Origin: an uncultured Sphingomonadaceae bacterium
GTDB lineage: Bacteria; Pseudomonadota; Alphaproteobacteria; Sphingomonadales; Sphingomonadaceae
Length of the DNA: 64,000 bases
NCBI GenBank assembly: GCA_947497085.1
Contig: CANMFE010000001.1
Span: 310,001 to 374,000, forward strand
Direction: 5' to 3'
How positions within the stretch are numbered: the first letter of the stretch is position 1; each line of letters begins with the position of its first letter. Below, piece after piece: positions 37,083 through 47,403 of this stretch. The position numbers were made by a program, and so were the translations under genes. The notes under the pieces were generated by a model. That model saw only the letters and a list, made by a program, of their open reading frames with translations, made no database searches and was not told the origin of the DNA.

Positions 37083-38651
37083 CTAGTTGACTCCGCGTTC
37101 CCTGCCTTGCCAATAGGGTGCGCGCAGTTCACGGCGCAGTATTTTGCCGCTGGCATTGCGCGGCATTTCGGCAATGACATCAACAGATTTGGGCGCTTTG
37201 AAAGCCGCGATCTGGCCGCGCGCATGGTCGATAATTGCACTTTCATCAATTGTGCAGCCGGGACGCGGTACGACCACTGCCTTGACGCATTCGCCCCATT
37301 TTTCATCCGGAACACCGATAACCGCGACTTCCAGCACATCGTCATGCCCGAAAATCGCGTTCTCGACTTCGGCAGGATACACATTTTCACCGCCTGAAAT
37401 AATCATGTCCTTCACGCGGTCCTGAATGAAAATATAGCCATCTTCATCCAGATAGGCCGCATCGCCGGTGAGCAACCACCCATCCGCATCAACAGTTTCG
37501 GCTGTCTTGTCCGGTTTGTTCCAATATTCGATCATGTTGAGCGGACTGCGCGTGGCTATCTCACCCACGTCTCCGGGTGGAAGCGTTTCTCCGTTTTCCC
37601 CCACTATCTTCACTTCAACACCGGGCAAGGGCTGTCCTGCAGAACGCATGCGCGCATTGCCCGCCGGGTCATGATCTTCTGCCTGTAACATGGAAAACGT
37701 GCCTGTCGTTTCGGTCATGCCATAATGCTGGCAAAAGCCGCATCCCATAACATCCATCGCCTGACGCAGCAGTTCCAGCGGCATGGGCGCCGCACCGTAG
37801 TGCATATATTTCAGGCGTGAGAAATCAGTGCTGGCAGCTTTGGGATGGGTGATCATCATCTGTACAGCAGTGGGCACAAGGAACATTTGCGTGACACCTG
37901 CCTCCACGGCATCCAGCGCTGCATCCGGCGTAAATTCGGGCAAAACGCGCGCGCCTACACCTGCGTAAAATCCATGGGCAAAATAGCCGGATCCGGCGAT
38001 ATGCGCGATCGGCATAATGACAGCCATTTGGTCATCTCTGCCAATCTTTGCCCAACCCCAGCCTTTTTCCTCCAGCTCTTCACGCAGCGAAAACAGGTTA
38101 TAATTGCTCAGCAACGCGCCTTTTGGGTTACCTGTCGTGCCTGATGTATAGAGCTGCAAAACACAGTCCTTCGGATCTGCCTCTGGTACATCAGCTTTCG
38201 GTTGCCCTGCCAGCCAATCCTTCAGGTCCGGGAAAAGAGGCGACTCCCCGTCGCATAAAATTGCCCGTAACTCGCCGCAATTGTCCTTCGCCTGATTAGC
38301 CATGTCCGCAAAACCTGGCTCGCAGACAAGTATATGCGCGCCGGTATCGTTCAGGATATAGCAGATTTCGGGAACAGAAAGCCGCCATCCGAGCGGAACA
38401 ACCACCATGCCTGCCCTGCTGGCGGCAACAAACAGCATGGCATAGGTGATGCTGTTTTTACCGAGCCAGGCAATACGCGTGCCATGGGCAAAACCGGCGC
38501 CCCTTAAAGCCGCAGCCCATGTTTTTGTTGTTTTAGAAAGCGCGCTATAGTCAATTTCACGCTGTGCATCGCTGAGCGCCAACTGCGAACCGCGTTCCCC
38601 GGCCCAGTAATCAACACAATTATGCATGCTGTCACGCTTGATATCCGCCAT
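37083..38651 (-). CDS. Fatty-acyl-CoA synthetase-like AMP-binding protein
   Basis: A 522-residue ANL-superfamily ligase that activates a carboxylic acid with ATP and joins it to CoA. The phosphate loop is LYTSGTTGNPKGALLS, followed by QHYGMTETTGTFSM, the hinge DGWLLTGDAAYLDEDGYIFI and the C-terminal catalytic Lys in RNASGKILRRELR. The C-terminal domain contains SGGENVYPAEVENAI. Chain length preference cannot be told. It stands alone; the 142-base gap upstream is AT-rich and should contain its promoter. Confidence 0.92.
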   Translation of the reverse strand: MADIKRDSMHNCVDYWAGERGSQLALSDAQREIDYSALSKTTKTWAAALRGAGFAHGTRIAWLGKNSITYAMLFVAASRAGMVVVPLGWRLSVPEICYILNDTGAHILVCEPGFADMANQAKDNCGELRAILCDGESPLFPDLKDWLAGQPKADVPEADPKDCVLQLYTSGTTGNPKGALLSNYNLFSLREELEEKGWGWAKIGRDDQMAVIMPIAHIAGSGYFAHGFYAGVGARVLPEFTPDAALDAVEAGVTQMFLVPTAVQMMITHPKAASTDFSRLKYMHYGAAPMPLELLRQAMDVMGCGFCQHYGMTETTGTFSMLQAEDHDPAGNARMRSAGQPLPGVEVKIVGENGETLPPGDVGEIATRSPLNMIEYWNKPDKTAETVDADGWLLTGDAAYLDEDGYIFIQDRVKDMIISGGENVYPAEVENAIFGHDDVLEVAVIGVPDEKWGECVKAVVVPRPGCTIDESAIIDHARGQIAAFKAPKSVDVIAEMPRNASGKILRRELRAPYWQGRERGVN

Positions 38652-38793
38652 ATACGCTCTCCTTTTCCATCAAGCGTAATATAATTTCGATGGAGGTCAA
38701 CAAATGCATGAAAAATTATCTATAATGGAGACATAATAAAATTAGCAATCAACCACGCCGATCCCGAGGAACTTTCATTAACTGGTACCGGTC

Positions 38794-39432
38794 TCAATTT
38801 TTCCGGTAGATCAATGCCAGATTGTTGGCGGGCATTTCTATGGATGGCTCTCGTGCAAATCCATATCTGCCTGCAAGACCGTCCATATCCGCAAGATCAC
38901 GCAGGCCCCATTCCGGGTTGCGCGCCTTGAGAGATTGATCGAAGGCGATATTACTTGGCGCGGTTATGGTTTCGGACGAAATATACGGACCGTAAAGAAA
39001 AAGCGCCGCTCGCTTCTGCAATATGGCACGGGCACCACGAAACAACGCTTCGCTTGCCGCCCACGGTGCTATGTGCGCCATATTGATGCATAATATCGCA
39101 TCGGCTTCAGTGACTGACCAGCCATCTTGCATCACATCAAGCTGAATCGGCGGCAGAATATTTGAAACATTCGCATCACCCATCCATGCGGCAATTGACC
39201 GGCATGCCTCCATAGATCTATCGCTCGGCTGAAATTGCAGACGCGGAAATTTACGGGCAAGATACACAGCATGCTCACCGGAGCCGCTCGCTATTTCAAG
39301 AATCAGGCCCCTGTCAGGCAGAACATCTTTCAGCACATCCACAATCGCATCTCGGTTGCGCAGGGTGGCAGGCGCATGTTTCTTTACCACTGCCCCGGCT
39401 GCCTTGCTATCCCATGCATATGAATCCGCCAT
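38794..39432 (-). CDS. DUF938 family SAM-dependent methyltransferase
   Basis: A 212-residue Rossmann-fold methyltransferase. Motif I is LEIASGSGEHAVYLARKFP and a later element is INMAHIAPWAASEALFRGA, both DUF938 hallmarks. Substrate is unknown. ATG 39432 is chosen because the family begins with MADSYAWDSKAAG-like sequence; a longer frame runs to 39747 over the divergent neighbour. Confidence 0.88.
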   Translation of the reverse strand: MADSYAWDSKAAGAVVKKHAPATLRNRDAIVDVLKDVLPDRGLILEIASGSGEHAVYLARKFPRLQFQPSDRSMEACRSIAAWMGDANVSNILPPIQLDVMQDGWSVTEADAILCINMAHIAPWAASEALFRGARAILQKRAALFLYGPYISSETITAPSNIAFDQSLKARNPEWGLRDLADMDGLAGRYGFAREPSIEMPANNLALIYRKN

Positions 39433-39505
39433 GCTGTCCTTTCCGGGCTGTAATTGCGCGCGGCCAACACTACATGGCATGCATAAGGAAACAAAGGGGC
39501 AGATC

Positions 39506-39985
39506 ATGATCCGCGAAAAGAACCAACCGACCAAGCCTGACGTGCGTTTTCCGCCACCGCTTATGTTCCTGGGGTTTATCCTGCTCGGACTATTGGCGGA
39601 TGAACTGCTTGGCCTACCCGCAATTGCGCGCGGGCCGGAGCTGCAATGGTTTGGCGGAGCACTCGGCGCGGCAGGCGTCGCGCTGATCATCATCTCACTG
39701 GGCCTCTTCCGGGCATCGGGGGAAAATCCCGAGCCATGGACGCCCACGGCAACGATTATCGCGCGCGGCCCTTACCGCCACACACGCAATCCCATGTACC
39801 TGGCCATGCTGATGATACAGATCGGCACCGCGCTCTGGTTCAGCAGTGCGGGCATCCTGTTCTTTGTGCCGATAGCCTTTATCGCGGCGGACCGGTTTAT
39901 TATCCGCAAGGAAGAGGCGTATCTGGAAAAGACATTTGGCATTGCATATCGCAATTATTGCCAGCAGGTGCGCCGCTGGCTCTAA
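39506..39985 (+). CDS. Isoprenylcysteine carboxyl methyltransferase-like membrane protein
   Basis: A 159-residue protein with four to five membrane segments and the conserved ICMT/PEMT C-terminal motif ARGPYRHTRNPMYLAMLM, followed by RKEEAYLEKTFGIAYRNYC. Bacterial members methylate small hydrophobic substrates that are mostly unknown. ATG 39506 follows AGGGG with six bases spacing. It converges on gcvPB with one base between stops. Confidence 0.87.
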   Translation: MIREKNQPTKPDVRFPPPLMFLGFILLGLLADELLGLPAIARGPELQWFGGALGAAGVALIIISLGLFRASGENPEPWTPTATIIARGPYRHTRNPMYLAMLMIQIGTALWFSSAGILFFVPIAFIAADRFIIRKEEAYLEKTFGIAYRNYCQQVRRWL

Positions 39986-39986
39986 T

Positions 39987-41546
39987 TCAGGCCGCCGTTT
40001 CACTATCCTTATAAACCAGCACGGGTTTTCGCGCCGCCATGGTTTCATCCAGACGCCGACGCGGCGCATGATGCGGCGCAGCTTTCAGGTTCGCATCGCC
40101 TGATTTTGCCGCCGCAACCACATGGCGAAGGGCACCAACGAATTCATCAATCGCATCCTTGCTCTCTGTCTCGGTCGGTTCGATCAGCATCGCGCCATGC
40201 ACCACCAGCGGAAAATACATGGTCATCGGGTGGAAACCCTCGTCAATAAGACCCTTGGCAATATCGAGCGTGGTGAAACCATCGGCAAAGCCTTTGTCTG
40301 AAAAAAGCGCTTCATGCATACATGGACCCGAGGGCGCAAACGGCGCATCAAGGACATCTTCCAACGAACGCAGGATATAATTGGCATTGAGCACAGCATC
40401 TTCGCTGACCTGTCTCAGGCCATCCGCACCATGGCTGAGCATATAAGTGAGCGCGCGGGTAAACATGCCCATCTGGCCATGAAACGCCACCATGCGGCCA
40501 AAGCTGCTCGCGTGATGCTCCTCGGCATTTTCTTCTTCGACAAGGCGGTATTCTCCGCCCTGCCCTTCAACAAAGGGCAGCGGTGCAAAAGGTGCCAGTG
40601 CCTCAGAAAAAACCACCGGACCACTGCCCGGCCCGCCGCCGCCATGCGGGGTGGAGAATGTCTTGTGTAGATTAATATGCATCGCATCCACACCCAGATC
40701 GCCAGGACGCACCTTGCCCACAATCGCGTTAAAATTCGCGCCATCGCAATATACAAAGCCGCCCGCTTCATGCACCGCATCCGATATTTTTTTCATGTCG
40801 CGTTCGAAAAGGCCGCATGTATTGGGGTTGGTGATCATCACGCCGGCCACGTCGGGGCCGAGCCGCGCGATGAGCGCATCCAGATCAACACGGCCTTCTT
40901 TGGTCGCCGGAATATCTTCCACCTTATATCCGGCAAAGGCGGCAGTGGCGGGGTTGGTGCCGTGCGCACTTTCAGGCACCAAAATGACTTCCCGCGCATC
41001 GCCGCGCGCTTCAAGTGCGGAACGGATCGCCAGCACACCGCACAGCTCGCCATGTGCGCCAGCCTTGGGCGACATGGCAACCGCAGGCATGCCGGTAAGA
41101 GTTTTGAGCCAGTCTGCCAGCTCATCAATTACCTGATACGCACCCTGCACCGTTTGCTGGGGTTGCAGCGGATGGATATCCGCAAAACCGGGAAGCCGCG
41201 CCATTTTTTCATTCAGGCGCGGGTTGTGCTTCATGGTACATGAGCCCAACGGAAAGAAGCCGAGGTCGATGCCATAATTCTGGCGGCTAAGGCGGGTGTA
41301 ATGGCGCACTGTTTCGGATTCCGATAATCCAGGCAGGCCGATTTCAACCGAACGCTCCAGACCGCCCAGTTTTGAGGGTGCGTCGGGTGCTGCCGGAAAA
41401 TCAATGCCGGTGCGATCGGTGCTGCCGCTTTCAAAGATCAGCTTTTCTTCAAGTATTAGCGCACGATTACCGGTAAATGTTGCAGGTGCACAGCCTGTTT
41501 CTATATCTTCGCTACGTGTCGGACGTCCCTGGTTGTTCATGCTCAT
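39987..41546 (-). CDS. gcvPB: Glycine dehydrogenase (decarboxylating) subunit 2
   Basis: The pyridoxal-phosphate subunit of the glycine cleavage P-protein. The 519-residue chain has the PLP Lys in [17 protein letters not shown], together with [16 protein letters not shown] and [15 protein letters not shown]. The P-protein is split into two genes as in many alphaproteobacteria and Gram-positives. The start overlaps the gcvPA stop by four bases. Confidence 0.98.
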   Translation of the reverse strand: MSMNNQGRPTRSEDIETGCAPATFTGNRALILEEKLIFESGSTDRTGIDFPAAPDAPSKLGGLERSVEIGLPGLSESETVRHYTRLSRQNYGIDLGFFPLGSCTMKHNPRLNEKMARLPGFADIHPLQPQQTVQGAYQVIDELADWLKTLTGMPAVAMSPKAGAHGELCGVLAIRSALEARGDAREVILVPESAHGTNPATAAFAGYKVEDIPATKEGRVDLDALIARLGPDVAGVMITNPNTCGLFERDMKKISDAVHEAGGFVYCDGANFNAIVGKVRPGDLGVDAMHINLHKTFSTPHGGGGPGSGPVVFSEALAPFAPLPFVEGQGGEYRLVEEENAEEHHASSFGRMVAFHGQMGMFTRALTYMLSHGADGLRQVSEDAVLNANYILRSLEDVLDAPFAPSGPCMHEALFSDKGFADGFTTLDIAKGLIDEGFHPMTMYFPLVVHGAMLIEPTETESKDAIDEFVGALRHVVAAAKSGDANLKAAPHHAPRRRLDETMAARKPVLVYKDSETAA

Positions 41547-42901
41547 GACAACACCTCCCGCAGCGCTGACACCAGTGCATCAACATCCGCATCAGTGCAT
41601 GTTTCTGTAACCGTGATGAGCAACGCATGCGATAATTCAGATTCATTGGGATAGAGACGACCGAGCGAAACACCGCCCAGAATTGAGCGGTCCGCAAGTT
41701 CACGCACCGCTTCACGCGCATCCACCGGCAATATGACCGTAAATTCATTAAAAAAGCTGTCATTCACAACACTGACGCCATCAATTTGCGCAAGCTGCTG
41801 CGCTGCTTTCACGGCTTTCGCATGGTTGAGCTGCGCCAGGTCGCGAAGACCTTTTTCCCCCAGCAACGTCATGTGAATCGAAAATGCCAGCGCGCACAGT
41901 CCTGAATTGGTGCAGATATTCGATGTCGCCTTTTCCCGGCGAATATGTTGTTCCCGCGTCGACAGAGTCAGCACGAAACCGCGCTTGCCTTCCGCATCCA
42001 CAGTCTCGCCGCATAACCGTCCGGGCATTTGCCGCACATATTTCTGCTTACATGCGAACAGACCTACATAAGGCCCGCCAAATTGCAGGCCTACGCCCAG
42101 CGATTGTCCCTCACCCACAACAATATCCGCGCCCATTTCACCCGGACTTTTGACCGCGCCCAGTGCCACTGGCTCGGTAACAACTGCAACGAGCAATGCG
42201 CCGGCTTCCTGCGCCTTGGCCGCGAGCGCAGTCAGGTCTTCCATACGGCCCAATATGTCGGGATATTGCACCACGACGCAGCTAGTTTCCGCATCAATCA
42301 TATCGATCAGGTCGGCAATATCGGTTTTGGCCGACAGTTCAGGCGCGGAGCTGATAACATCGTCGCCGGTAAAACGCGCCATGCTGTTTGCCACAGAGAC
42401 ATAGTGCGGGTGCAGGCCATTTGACAGCAGCGCCTTTTTCCTGCGCGTGATGCGGCCCGCCATGGTGATGGCCTCCCAGCATGCCGTTGACCCATCATAC
42501 ATCGATGCATTGGCAACATCACAGCCAAACAGGCGCGCGACCTGTGTCTGAAATTCAAACAGGACCTGCAAAGTGCCCTGCGCAATTTCCGGCTGATAAG
42601 GCGTATAGGCCGTCAGGAATTCACCGCGCTGGATCAGGTGATCCACGCTCGATGGCACGTGATGACGATAGGCCCCTGCCCCAAGAAAAAAAGGCACGCT
42701 GCCCGCCACCAGATTCTTGTTCGCAAGCTTTTGCATGTGCCGCTCCACCGCCATTTCGCTGGCGTGGTCAGGCAAGTCACGGATAGTCCCGGTAAGGCGC
42801 GCCTCCTCGGGCACATCGCTGAATAAATCATCCACACTGGCCACGCCAATCCTGGCAAGCATGGCATCACGGTCATCGGGAGTAAGGGGCAGGTAGCGCA
42901 T
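41543..42901 (-). CDS. gcvPA: Glycine dehydrogenase (decarboxylating) subunit 1
   Basis: The partner subunit of the split P-protein, 452 residues from ATG 42901, which follows AAGGAA. Family stretches include [55 protein letters not shown] and the late [19 protein letters not shown]. The frame is open upstream to 42964 into the gap after gcvH. It works with gcvPB to decarboxylate glycine and load aminomethyl on GcvH. Confidence 0.98.
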   Translation of the reverse strand: MRYLPLTPDDRDAMLARIGVASVDDLFSDVPEEARLTGTIRDLPDHASEMAVERHMQKLANKNLVAGSVPFFLGAGAYRHHVPSSVDHLIQRGEFLTAYTPYQPEIAQGTLQVLFEFQTQVARLFGCDVANASMYDGSTACWEAITMAGRITRRKKALLSNGLHPHYVSVANSMARFTGDDVISSAPELSAKTDIADLIDMIDAETSCVVVQYPDILGRMEDLTALAAKAQEAGALLVAVVTEPVALGAVKSPGEMGADIVVGEGQSLGVGLQFGGPYVGLFACKQKYVRQMPGRLCGETVDAEGKRGFVLTLSTREQHIRREKATSNICTNSGLCALAFSIHMTLLGEKGLRDLAQLNHAKAVKAAQQLAQIDGVSVVNDSFFNEFTVILPVDAREAVRELADRSILGGVSLGRLYPNESELSHALLITVTETCTDADVDALVSALREVLS

Positions 42902-42926
42902 GATATTCCTTTTACAGAATTGTGAT

Positions 42927-43298
42927 TTACAGGCTGGCGACAAATTCCTTGTACGCCGCTTCATCCATCAGGCCTTCCAGCTGACTGGTGTCAGAAAGGT
43001 CGAGCTTGAAAAACCAGCCTTCGCCTTCGGGATCGGTATTGATAAGTGACGGGTCATCGGCAAGTGCCACATTGCCCTCGCTCACCGTGCCGGATACTGG
43101 CGCATAAACATCACTGGCGGCTTTCACCGATTCAACAACGGCCGCATCATCGCCCTTGCCCAGCTCTTTGCCGTTTTCCGGCACTTCGACAAACACCACA
43201 TCGCCCAGCTGTTCCTGCGCATAATTGGTGATACCGACCGTGGCATTGTTGCCATCCACATCAATCCATTCATGGTCTTCGGTAAAATATCTGCTCAT
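42927..43298 (-). CDS. gcvH: Glycine cleavage system H protein
   Basis: The 123-residue lipoyl carrier that shuttles the aminomethyl group among P, T and L proteins. The lipoylated Lys59 lies in [15 protein letters not shown]. The N-terminal [12 protein letters not shown] and [19 protein letters not shown] are typical. A GAGGGAG ribosome binding site precedes it. It is the second gene of gcvT-H-PA-PB. Confidence 0.98.
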   Translation of the reverse strand: MSRYFTEDHEWIDVDGNNATVGITNYAQEQLGDVVFVEVPENGKELGKGDDAAVVESVKAASDVYAPVSGTVSEGNVALADDPSLINTDPEGEGWFFKLDLSDTSQLEGLMDEAAYKEFVASL

Positions 43299-43320
43299 AT
43301 TCAGCTCCCTCTCAATTCTA

Positions 43321-44457
43321 TCAAGCTTTGGGTTTGCGGCGATAATTATGCGGCACGAACGGCATTTTGGTCACTGTCACGGCAAATGGCTTGCCGCGTT
43401 GTTGCGCGGTGAGCACAGTGCCTTCTTCGCTCAATTCGCTGGGTACATAGGCCATGGCAATCGGCCGCTCCAGGCTCGGCGAAAAACCGCCGCTGGTCAC
43501 CTGCCCGATTTCATTGCCTGCATCATCCACAATAATGGCACCTTCACGCAATGGCTGACGGCCGTCCACAAACAGGCCAACCCGTTTCATCGCCGCACCG
43601 TCTTTATGTTCGCCCAGTACGCGCTGAGCGCCCGCAAAACCGCCTTGTTCGCGGCGGCGTTTATTGAGCGCAAAACCAAGGTCTGCCTGTATTGGCGTGA
43701 TTTGCGGTGTCAGGTCATGGCCGTAAAGCGGCAGCCCCGCCTCAAGCCGCAAACTGTCGCGCGCACCCAGACCAATCGGCTTTACATCTTCATGCCCGCA
43801 CAGCATCCCGGCCAGCTTTTCGGCATGCTGCGCAGCCACGCTGATTTCAAAACCGTCTTCCCCGGTATAACCGGACCGGCTGATCCATAGATCCATACCG
43901 TCCAGTGCAAATGCACCGGCCATCATGAAATAGAGATTATCAACTTCCGGGATGAAAGATGCCAATGCCGTGCCTGCTTTGGGACCCTGCAATGCCAGCA
44001 GAGCATGGTCATCCATAAGGTTGATTGTGACACTATCGGGCATATTGTCGATGATATAGGCAAGGTCATCATATTTGGTCGCGCCATTCACAACTGCATA
44101 GATGTCATTTGCGCGCCGCGTGACCATCAGGTCATCCAATATGCCGCCGTCCTGCGCCAATAGCAGCGAGTAGCGGATGCGATTCACGCCCAGTTTCTGG
44201 ATTTCACCCGGCAGGATTTTTTCGAGTTCAGCATCGGCATTCTCGCCGGTAAAAACCACCTGCCCCATATGGCTGACATCAAACAACCCTGCATTCTCGC
44301 GGGTCCAGATATGTTCAGCCATAATGCCTTCATACTGGATCGGCATTTCATAGCCCGCAAAGCTGACCATGCGTGCACCCTGCCCGCGATGCCAGCTATC
44401 GAGTGGCAGCTTCTGGTCTTGCGGCGGACTATCGTCCAACTCATTCTGATCTGACAT
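43321..44457 (-). CDS. gcvT: Aminomethyltransferase (glycine cleavage T protein)
   Basis: Moves the methylene group from GcvH to tetrahydrofolate with release of ammonia. From ATG 44457 (378 residues, GGAG six bases upstream) it shows [28 protein letters not shown], the catalytic Asp region in [11 protein letters not shown], and [14 protein letters not shown]. The frame is open to 44526, but that extension runs into the riboswitch. It is the first gene of the operon and directly under control of the glycine riboswitch. Confidence 0.97.
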   Translation of the reverse strand: MSDQNELDDSPPQDQKLPLDSWHRGQGARMVSFAGYEMPIQYEGIMAEHIWTRENAGLFDVSHMGQVVFTGENADAELEKILPGEIQKLGVNRIRYSLLLAQDGGILDDLMVTRRANDIYAVVNGATKYDDLAYIIDNMPDSVTINLMDDHALLALQGPKAGTALASFIPEVDNLYFMMAGAFALDGMDLWISRSGYTGEDGFEISVAAQHAEKLAGMLCGHEDVKPIGLGARDSLRLEAGLPLYGHDLTPQITPIQADLGFALNKRRREQGGFAGAQRVLGEHKDGAAMKRVGLFVDGRQPLREGAIIVDDAGNEIGQVTSGGFSPSLERPIAMAYVPSELSEEGTVLTAQQRGKPFAVTVTKMPFVPHNYRRKPKA

Positions 44458-44510
44458 TTTCGGCTCCTGATGACGTGTGACAGACGATTGGGCGCAGATA
44501 CGCCCATCAC

Positions 44511-44716
44511 CTGCCCCCTCTGTCACGGAACCTGAGAGTTTTCATGGCAAAGCGTAAAGCACGCCGCCATTTACCCCTTCGGTGGAATGGGCTGGCCCAT
44601 TCGCTTTCCAGAGTGCCTGAATGACAATGCGGTCCATTTGCACCTGAGAGTTTCCGGGGCGGTTGCTCCTTCGGTGGTCATTGCCATGGAAAACCATAGC
44701 GCCAACGCTCTCCCGC
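44511..44716 (-). promoter_or_regulatory. Tandem glycine riboswitch
   Basis: On the minus strand two aptamers follow each other. The first (about 44716-44628) opens with GGGAGAGCG and has CACCGAAGGAGCAA and AAACUCUCAGGUGCAAAUGG. The second (about 44624-44511) has GCACUCUGGAAAGC, CACCGAAGGGGUAAAU, AAACUCUCAGGU and a closing GACAGAGGGG. These are the conserved cores of glycine-I/glycine-II aptamers. It lies 53 bases ahead of gcvT. A hairpin (GGGCG-UAUCUG-CGCCC, 44505-44490) between it and the ribosome binding site may be part of the switch. Confidence 0.95.
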
Positions 44717-44779
44717 ATCGCCATGCCGCGCATTTTCATGTGCAGCAAGCGGGATTGTTTTTCACCAATCCGCATGCAG

Positions 44780-44785
44780 AGTCAA
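44780..44785 (-). promoter_or_regulatory. Candidate -35 element of the gcv operon
   Basis: TTGACT on the minus strand is the only good -35-like hexamer between the riboswitch and the gene before it; the -10 is not convincing (AAAAAC at 17 bases). The hexamer overlaps a GANTC site (44779-44783). Together with the riboswitch this accounts for the 350-base gap between the NAD-binding protein gene and gcvT. Confidence 0.3.
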
Positions 44786-44807
44786 TTGGCAGCGCGCAGC
44801 TATTTTG

Positions 44808-45464
44808 TTATTTTCCGGCCAAATCCCATATTGCCGGATTTTCATGCACAAAACTGCCCTTTTCGCGGCTGTTAAACAGCGCCCAGGCAGCCGCCGCTAC
44901 ATCATGTGCATCAACCGAACGGTATTTTTTGAGCGGACCGCGCAGCAACATATCCGTAAACGGACTGGCAAGTATGGCCAGTGATTCGCCCCAGCGCAGC
45001 GGACCAGTGCGGTCACCTTTAAGAAGGCCAGGCCGGATAATATCCAGCCTGTCAAAATTGCAGGCCTTGAGCGCTTCTTCCGCTTCACCCTTGGTTTTGA
45101 GATAAAAGGCCGAAGCATTTGCATCCGCCATGGTGGATGATATCGACACAAAATGCCGTGCATCGGACGCTTTTGCCGCCTTCCCCACAGCGCACACGAG
45201 TTTCAGGTCAATTGCGCGAAACGCCTCGCGTGAACCGGCTTGCCGTATCGTGGTACCAAGCGCACAGAACACCGCATCAGGCGCGATTGAGGCAATCGCC
45301 TGCGGCCATGCATCCGTATCATGCACATGCTGTAGATAATCACCATCGCTGCCTGTTTCGCGGCGGCCAAGCGTATGCACCTCAAAATCGGCATGATTAT
45401 GTGCCTGCCGAACGAAATTGCCCCCGACCAGCCCGGTCGCACCTACCACCAACAGCTTTTTCAT
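44808..45464 (-). CDS. NAD(P)-binding epimerase-like protein (HTATIP2-type)
   Basis: A 218-residue short Rossmann protein with VVGATGLVGGNFVRQA (residues 5-20) and a D-A-V-F-C-A-L-G-T-T strand end, then HFVSISSTMADANASAFYLK, where Tyr and Lys keep the extended-SDR spacing. Enzymatic role is unknown. It is the last gene of the likely pnt-racemase-dGTPase run; the gcv promoter region starts just behind it. Confidence 0.82.
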   Translation of the reverse strand: MKKLLVVGATGLVGGNFVRQAHNHADFEVHTLGRRETGSDGDYLQHVHDTDAWPQAIASIAPDAVFCALGTTIRQAGSREAFRAIDLKLVCAVGKAAKASDARHFVSISSTMADANASAFYLKTKGEAEEALKACNFDRLDIIRPGLLKGDRTGPLRWGESLAILASPFTDMLLRGPLKKYRSVDAHDVAAAAWALFNSREKGSFVHENPAIWDLAGK

Positions 45465-45491
45465 CGGCTCGCAGCTCTATGGTTGGTCGCT

Positions 45492-46670
45492 CTATACATT
45501 GCTTAATCCCTCAGGTGCGCTGCCCGTCCATTTTGTGCATTCACGCAGGGCATAACGGTCCGTCATACCCGCCACAAAATCCGCGATATGGCGGCTTTTG
45601 TGCGGCTGCGAATCCGGCAGCCTGACCTTCCAGTCATCGGGCAGGCTTTCCGGATTTTGCGTGTAATGCTCCATCAGCTTCGCCACCACCACGCGCGCCT
45701 TATCCGCTGCAGCCTTCTGCTCCGGGTGGAAATAGAGATTGGCGTACATGAACTGTTTGAGGGTGCGTTCCTGCGATGCCATAGAATCTGAAAAACCGGC
45801 AATCATCTGGCCCGCCTTGCGCGCATCCTCGGCCATATCTATGCCGTGCCGCGCGATCCGGTCCTTGGTCGCTGTAACGACATCATTGACCATCAGGCCA
45901 ATCTGGCTGCGTACCAGTTCACGCAGACGCATATCCTCGCTTGCATCCGGATATTGCGCCGATACGGCGTCCCATTGCCGTGCAATAAAGGGAAGTTCCA
46001 GCAACTGTTCCAGTGACAGGAAACCAGCGCGGACCCCGTCATCAATATCATGATTGTCATAGGCAATATCATCGGCAATCGCCGCGACCTGCGCTTCGAG
46101 AGATGGCCATTTGTCCAGCGCCAGATCAAAAGCCGCATTTATTTCGGCAAGCGCCCAATTCGGCTGATGCACCGGGCCATTATGCTTGGCCAGGCCTTCC
46201 AGCACTTCCCAGCTGAGGTTGAGACCCTTCCATGCTGGATAAGGACTGTCGAGTTGCATCAGTGTGCGCAGTGTCTGCGCATTATGATCAAAGCCGCCAT
46301 GTGACACCATGGCGTCCTGCAGCGCATCTTCACCTGCATGGCCAAAAGGCGGATGACCGATATCATGCGCCAGACACAAAGCTTCAGTCAGATCCTCGTC
46401 CAGGCCCAATGTTCGCGCGATAGTGCGGCCAATCTGTGCCACTTCCAGGCTATGGGTCAGGCGAACCCGGTAATGGTCACCATCGGGCGCGACAAAAACC
46501 TGCGTCTTATGTCGAAGCCGCCGGAACGATATGGAATGGATAATCCGGTCACGATCACGCTGAAACGCGCTACGCGCACCGCGCACTACATCAGTTTTTT
46601 CCGGGTGCTGGCGGCCGCGACTGTGATGCGGATTTGCAGCATATGAGGCCCGGATGATATTGTTATCCAT
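45492..46670 (-). CDS. dgt: dGTP triphosphohydrolase-like HD protein
   Basis: A 392-residue HD-domain phosphohydrolase that cleaves deoxynucleoside triphosphates and so affects dNTP pools. The N-terminus has FQRDRDRIIHSISFRRLRHK, the HD ligands are His in RLTHSLEVAQIGR, His-Asp in CLAHDIGHPPFGHAGE, and Asp in AIADDIAYDNHDIDDG. GAGGAG precedes the ATG. It follows the racemase gene by 35 bases. Confidence 0.93.
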   Translation of the reverse strand: MDNNIIRASYAANPHHSRGRQHPEKTDVVRGARSAFQRDRDRIIHSISFRRLRHKTQVFVAPDGDHYRVRLTHSLEVAQIGRTIARTLGLDEDLTEALCLAHDIGHPPFGHAGEDALQDAMVSHGGFDHNAQTLRTLMQLDSPYPAWKGLNLSWEVLEGLAKHNGPVHQPNWALAEINAAFDLALDKWPSLEAQVAAIADDIAYDNHDIDDGVRAGFLSLEQLLELPFIARQWDAVSAQYPDASEDMRLRELVRSQIGLMVNDVVTATKDRIARHGIDMAEDARKAGQMIAGFSDSMASQERTLKQFMYANLYFHPEQKAAADKARVVVAKLMEHYTQNPESLPDDWKVRLPDSQPHKSRHIADFVAGMTDRYALRECTKWTGSAPEGLSNV

Positions 46671-46705
46671 GCCGGTGCTCTCCTCAATTGCTCACTGCAT
46701 GCGCT

Positions 46706-47401
46706 TTATGCGCCGTCCAATATCCAGTCAACAGCCGCATCGGCATGAATGCGCGCGCCATTATATATGGGCAGGATATTGGCATCCGAATTGATAATCA
46801 TTTCCAGCTCGGTACACCCCAGTATTACCGCATCCGCGCCTTCTTTTTCGATATTGGTAATGAATGTTTTCATCAGCCGTTCGGAATCGCGCGACGTTTT
46901 GCCGAGCATCAATTCTTCATAGATAGTCCTGTTAATGCCATCGACCCGGTCCATCTGCGGCGGAATCAGGCTGATGCCATGGCCAATCAGCCGTTGCCGG
47001 TAGAAACTTTCGGTCATCACCTGGCGCGTGCCCAGTAGGCCAGCCTTTTTGACGCCATCGGCTTTCATTTTTTTGCCCACACAATCGGCAATATGAGTGA
47101 TGGGAACAGACACGGCGGCGGCCACATCATCATAGACTTTATGCATGGAATTAGCCGCTATCATGATAGCCGTCACGCCGCTATCTTCCAGGCGTTTGGC
47201 CGCAGCCTGCAATGTGCGGGACGCATTATCCCATTGCTCAGGCGTTTCCAGCTTCGACAGCTCGCAAAAATTCAGGCTTTCAATAGCCAGTGGCGCGCTG
47301 CACATTTCGCTGACACGCTTGCGTACCTGCAAATTTATCCGCTCATAATAGCTGCTGGTGGAAATCCAGCTCATGCCACCGATAATGCCAAGTTTACGCA
47401 T
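46706..47401 (-). CDS. Aspartate/glutamate racemase family protein, first catalytic Cys replaced
   Basis: A 231-residue protein of the Asp/Glu/hydantoin racemase superfamily (KLGIIGGMSWISTSSYYERIN at the start, RacX/YgeA branch). The second catalytic Cys is present (Cys196 in ILGCTELEM). The first, expected before Asn in a C/T-N-T-x-H motif, is alanine (Ala83 in AANSMHKV). E. coli YgeA has threonine here and is still active, but alanine could not take part in proton transfer. ATG 47401 is preferred over an upstream TTG. It starts two bases after the pntB stop. Confidence 0.83.
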   Translation of the reverse strand: MRKLGIIGGMSWISTSSYYERINLQVRKRVSEMCSAPLAIESLNFCELSKLETPEQWDNASRTLQAAAKRLEDSGVTAIMIAANSMHKVYDDVAAAVSVPITHIADCVGKKMKADGVKKAGLLGTRQVMTESFYRQRLIGHGISLIPPQMDRVDGINRTIYEELMLGKTSRDSERLMKTFITNIEKEGADAVILGCTELEMIINSDANILPIYNGARIHADAAVDWILDGA

Positions 47402-47403
47402 GA

